DNA from: CAIQJJ01 sp964606085
GTDB taxonomy: Bacteria > Chloroflexota > Anaerolineae > Anaerolineales > UBA4823
Reading direction: 5' to 3'
Length of the DNA stretch: 7,383 nucleotides
NCBI GenBank assembly: GCA_964606085.1
Contig: CAZSFD010000142.1
Span: 1-7,383, forward strand
In this document: piece after piece, positions 4,512-7,383 of the stretch
Layout: each line of letters starts with the position of its first letter
Position numbering within the stretch: position 1 is the stretch's first letter
The notes under the pieces: generated by a model
The model's input: only the letters and a program-made list of their open reading frames with translations
Database searches by the model: none
Told to the model about the DNA's origin: nothing
Translations under genes and position numbers: made by a program

Positions 4512-7212
4512 AGACCTGACCCACGAGTTGGGCCTGAACCTGGAGACCGGGCTGCCCGCAGAAGAAGCCGCCCGCCGACTGGAAAAGTACGGCCCCAACG
4601 AACTGGTCGAACGCGGCGTCAAAAGCCCCTGGAAGATTCTTGGGGAACAGCTTACCGGCATCATGGTTGTCATTCTGATCATTTCCGCCATCGTCTCGCT
4701 CGCGCTCGAAGAGTACACCGATGCTGTCGTGATCCTGATCATCGTTGTGCTCAATGCTGCTTTGGGCTTTACCCAGGAATATCGCGCCGAACAGGCCATG
4801 GCGGCCCTGAAAAAGATGGCGACGCCGCGTGTCAGAGTGCGCCGCGGCGGCCACACACTCGAAATGGCCGCCCAAAACCTGGTGCCTGGCGATGTGATCC
4901 TGCTGGAAGCGGGCAACGCCATCCCCGCGGACTGCCGCCTGGCAGAGAACGCCAACCTGCGAGTTCAAGAAGCCATCCTGACCGGCGAATCGGAACCGGT
5001 GGAAAAGTTCACCCATGCACTGGAAAAACCAGACCTGCCCGTTGCCGACCGCCGCAATATGCTCTACCTGGGCACGGTCGTTACCTATGGGCGCGGCACC
5101 GCCATAGTCACCACCACCGGCATGCAGACGGAACTGGGTCATATCGCCGATATGATCCAGTCCGTCGGTTCCGAGAAAACCCCCTTGCAGGGCCGCCTGG
5201 AACAGTTGGGCAAAGGTTTGGCGGTGGCCTCCCTGTTGATTGTGGGGGTGGTCTTCTTGATGGGGGTGCTGCGCGGGGAAGAAATCCGCCTGATGTTTAT
5301 GACCGCCATCAGCATGGCTGTCGCGGCCATCCCGGAGGGCCTGCCAGCCGTGGTCACCATTGCGCTGGCCCTCGGCGCGCAGCGGATGCTCAAACGCCAG
5401 GCCCTCATCCGCAAGCTGCCGGCCGTCGAGACTCTCGGCTCTGTCACCACCATCTGTTCGGACAAGACCGGCACCCTGACCGAAAATCGGATGACCGTTA
5501 CCTTGCTGGACGTGGCTGGCAATCGGGTAAACTTTTTCGAGCAGGTGCGTGAGTACAGCCCCCGGCTTCACCCGAAAGAATCGCCCGATCTCGATCTCAC
5601 CCGCCATCCTTCGGTGCCGCTGCTCCTGTTGAGCGGCGCGTTATGCAACGACGCCATCCTTGAACACAACGAGAAAGAAAATTCTTATACCGCCGTGGGC
5701 GACCCCACCGAGGGCGCCCTGGTGATTGCCGCGGCCCAGGCAGACCTGTGGAAGGATGAATTGGAAGAACGCTTCCCGCGCACCGGCGAACTGCCCTTCG
5801 ACTCCGACCGTAAGCGCATGACCACCATCCACCGTTTCCCGGTGGGGGGCGAGGCCTTGCCCCAGGGGCTGTCTATGCTGCAAAATCAGCGCCAGGGCGA
5901 TTACATCGCCTTCACCAAGGGCGCTGTAGATGGTTTGCTGCAAATCTCCGATCAGGTTTGGGTGCAAGATCATGCGGAACCGCTGACCCGCGATTGGGCG
6001 GAGCGCATTCAGGCCGCCAACAACGATATGGCCCAAAAAGGGATGCGGGTGTTAGGCGTGGCTTTGCGCTGGCTGGCTGAGTCACCCGAAACCCCCACCG
6101 AGCAGGGCATCGAACATGGCCTGGTTTTCGTGGGCATGACGGGCATGATAGACCCGGCCCGGCCCGAAGTGCGCGATGCGGTTGCCATCACCCGCGCCGC
6201 GGGCGTGCGCCCGGTGATGATCACCGGCGATCACCCCCTCACGGCCCTGCACATCGCGCGTGAATTGGGCATCGCCACCAACGACAAGGTGCTGACGGGG
6301 CAAGAACTGGCGAAAATGAGCATCGAGGAACTCAAGGCGGTGGTTGAGGAACGCTCCGTTTACGCACGCGTCTCGCCCGAACACAAACTCAAGATCGTCC
6401 AGGCGTTGCAGGAGAAAGGCCACATTGTCGCCATGACGGGCGATGGCGTCAACGATGCGCCGGCGCTCAAACGCGCCGATATCGGTGTGGCGATGGGCAT
6501 CACCGGCACCGACGTTTCCAAAGAGGCCTCGGATATGGTGCTGCTCGACGATAACTACGCCACCATTGTCGCTGCGGTCGAGGAAGGCCGCCGCATCTAC
6601 GACAACATCCGCAAGTTTATCCGCTACACCATGACCTCCAACGCTGGCGAAATCTGGGTCATGCTCCTGGCCCCCTTCGTGGGCATGCCCTTGCCGCTGC
6701 TTCCGCTGCAAATTCTGTGGGTCAACCTGGTAACCGATGGCCTGCCTGGGCTGGCGCTGACCGTTGAACCGGCGGAGCGGGATACCATGCAGCGCCCGCC
6801 TCACCCGCCCAAAGAGAATATCTTTGGACGCGGCATGGCGCGCGATATCCTGGTGGTTGGCCTGTTGATGGGCCTGGTCTCGTTGGGTGTGGGTTATTTC
6901 GCCTGGTTGAGCGGCGATCCCGCCTGGCAGACGATGGCCTTCACCACCCTCACGATGGCGCAAATGGGCAATGCCCTGGCCGTGCGTTCCGAACGTTACC
7001 CCCTGTGGAAGATTGGGCTGTTCTCCAACCGCCTGCTGTTGGGTGCTGTGCTGCTGACCCTGGCTTTACAGATGGCCGTGGTTTACCTGCCCTTCCTCCA
7101 GAACGTCTTCAGGACCATGCCCCTATCGGCTGGCGATCTGGCTATCAGCCTGGGCTGCAGCGTGCTGGTCTATTTCGGCGTTGAAGTTTACAAGATGATT
7201 TCGCACCGCTGA
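4483..7212 (+). CDS. P2A-type cation-transporting ATPase, probable Ca2+ exporter
   Basis: A complete 909-residue P-type ATPase in the usual size range of bacterial SERCA/PMCA-like pumps. Order: N-terminal cation ATPase domain (1-50), M1-M2 (about 55-98), actuator domain with TGES (167-170), M3-M4 with PEGLPA (284-289), phosphorylation site Asp327 in SDKTGTLTENRMT, nucleotide-binding domain with FTKGA (477-481), TGDH (581-584), hinge TGDGVNDAP (652-660), then M5-M10. Ion-site residues by analogy with SERCA: Glu285 (M4), Asn720 and Glu723 (M5), Asn748, Thr751 and Asp752 (M6). The M8 position of SERCA Glu908 appears to be Gln827. It probably uses ATP to export Ca2+ across the cytoplasmic membrane; Mn2+, Na+ or other ions cannot be excluded. 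GGAGG five bases before the ATG supports the start; Met7 is a less likely alternative. It is monocistronic and divergent from the NifX operon. Confidence 0.97.
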   Translation: MQHWHTMKIEDLTHELGLNLETGLPAEEAARRLEKYGPNELVERGVKSPWKILGEQLTGIMVVILIISAIVSLALEEYTDAVVILIIVVLNAALGFTQEYRAEQAMAALKKMATPRVRVRRGGHTLEMAAQNLVPGDVILLEAGNAIPADCRLAENANLRVQEAILTGESEPVEKFTHALEKPDLPVADRRNMLYLGTVVTYGRGTAIVTTTGMQTELGHIADMIQSVGSEKTPLQGRLEQLGKGLAVASLLIVGVVFLMGVLRGEEIRLMFMTAISMAVAAIPEGLPAVVTIALALGAQRMLKRQALIRKLPAVETLGSVTTICSDKTGTLTENRMTVTLLDVAGNRVNFFEQVREYSPRLHPKESPDLDLTRHPSVPLLLLSGALCNDAILEHNEKENSYTAVGDPTEGALVIAAAQADLWKDELEERFPRTGELPFDSDRKRMTTIHRFPVGGEALPQGLSMLQNQRQGDYIAFTKGAVDGLLQISDQVWVQDHAEPLTRDWAERIQAANNDMAQKGMRVLGVALRWLAESPETPTEQGIEHGLVFVGMTGMIDPARPEVRDAVAITRAAGVRPVMITGDHPLTALHIARELGIATNDKVLTGQELAKMSIEELKAVVEERSVYARVSPEHKLKIVQALQEKGHIVAMTGDGVNDAPALKRADIGVAMGITGTDVSKEASDMVLLDDNYATIVAAVEEGRRIYDNIRKFIRYTMTSNAGEIWVMLLAPFVGMPLPLLPLQILWVNLVTDGLPGLALTVEPAERDTMQRPPHPPKENIFGRGMARDILVVGLLMGLVSLGVGYFAWLSGDPAWQTMAFTTLTMAQMGNALAVRSERYPLWKIGLFSNRLLLGAVLLTLALQMAVVYLPFLQNVFRTMPLSAGDLAISLGCSVLVYFGVEVYKMISHR

Positions 7213-7237
7213 ATTGTTGCGGTTCTGCCGTTTTCAA

Positions 7238-7312
7238 CGGGATGTTTCCCAGATTTTGGGGGGATGCGGGTGCGAAGAACCCGCATCCCCCCAAAATCTG
7301 GGAAACATCCCG
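7238..7312. repeat. Perfect 34-bp inverted repeat downstream of the cation ATPase
   Basis: Arms at 7238-7271 and 7279-7312 are exact reverse complements over 34 bp, with a 7-nt loop (GCGAAGA). The stem contains runs of six G and six C. It begins 25 nt after the ATPase stop. The transcript would form a very stable hairpin, so it may end or protect the ATPase mRNA. It is longer than ordinary intrinsic terminators and has no T-run on either strand (CTAAAAATAG follows on plus, TTGAAAACGG on minus). A small dyad, CCGTT-TTC-AACGG (7228-7240), overlaps its left edge and would compete with it. Confidence 0.85.
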
Positions 7313-7383
7313 CTAAAAATAGAATTTATGTAACTATTCAGCCATACCAGCCGTAAGGAAAGGTGGCCGATACGGCGAGCCGG
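7313..7383. other. Non-coding tail of the window
   Basis: No credible coding frame is seen here. The first part is AT-rich (TAAAAATAGAATTTATGTAA). A weak dyad, GCCGTA (7350-7355) and TACGGC (7371-7376), with a 15-nt spacer is present. It could be the edge of a repeat or a leader for something beyond the window. Confidence 0.4.

Noticed and set aside
4453..5607. Minus-strand open frame of 384 codons opposite the ATPase
   Set aside because: It mirrors a clear P-type ATPase coding strand. Its translation is rich in His, Gly and Gln as expected for an antisense shadow in GC-rich DNA, and no domain is recognisable.
6082..6963. Minus-strand open frame of 293 codons opposite the ATPase hinge and membrane part
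   Set aside because: Antisense shadow of highly conserved ATPase motifs, without ribosome site or recognisable domain.

Overview
The window is a high-GC bacterial segment with two divergent transcription units. The combination of NifX-like proteins, a ferredoxin, a MinD-type ATPase and a CxxCH cytochrome fits an anaerobic or facultative bacterium. A Chloroflexota (Anaerolineae-like) source is my guess from gene content and style; no rRNA or other marker is present to settle it.

Minus strand, 4133 down to 31: eight genes in the same direction with gaps of about 40 nt or less, or short overlaps, so very probably one operon. In transcription order they are: an XRE-cupin regulator; an exported three-CxxCH cytochrome with a C-terminal membrane anchor; a His-rich NifX-like protein; a 2x[4Fe-4S] ferredoxin; a small Gly-rich zinc-ribbon protein; a second NifX-like protein; a MinD/Mrp-type P-loop ATPase carrying a two-cluster ferredoxin insertion; and a PaaI-type hotdog thioesterase. 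NifX-like proteins beside ferredoxin-ATPases recall the orange-protein (ORP) loci of sulfate reducers. The coupled membrane cytochrome, single ATPase and cupin regulator make this a different version. A plausible joint role is assembly, storage or redox handling of a metal-sulfur cluster, with electrons exchanged with the membrane or periplasm. That role is inference.

Region 4134-4482 lies between the two units. It holds a very good sigma70-type promoter for the minus-strand operon, with one dyad over the -10 box and another over the -35 box. It also holds an unassigned plus-strand open frame that looks like a gene remnant, and an extended -10 promoter candidate for the plus-strand gene.

Plus strand, 4483-7212: a complete P2A-type (SERCA/PMCA-like) cation ATPase of 909 residues with all catalytic motifs, most likely a calcium exporter.

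The end, 7213-7383, is non-coding and holds a perfect 34-bp inverted repeat with a 7-nt loop. Two further perfect palindromes (26 bp and 21 bp) lie in gaps of the minus-strand operon.
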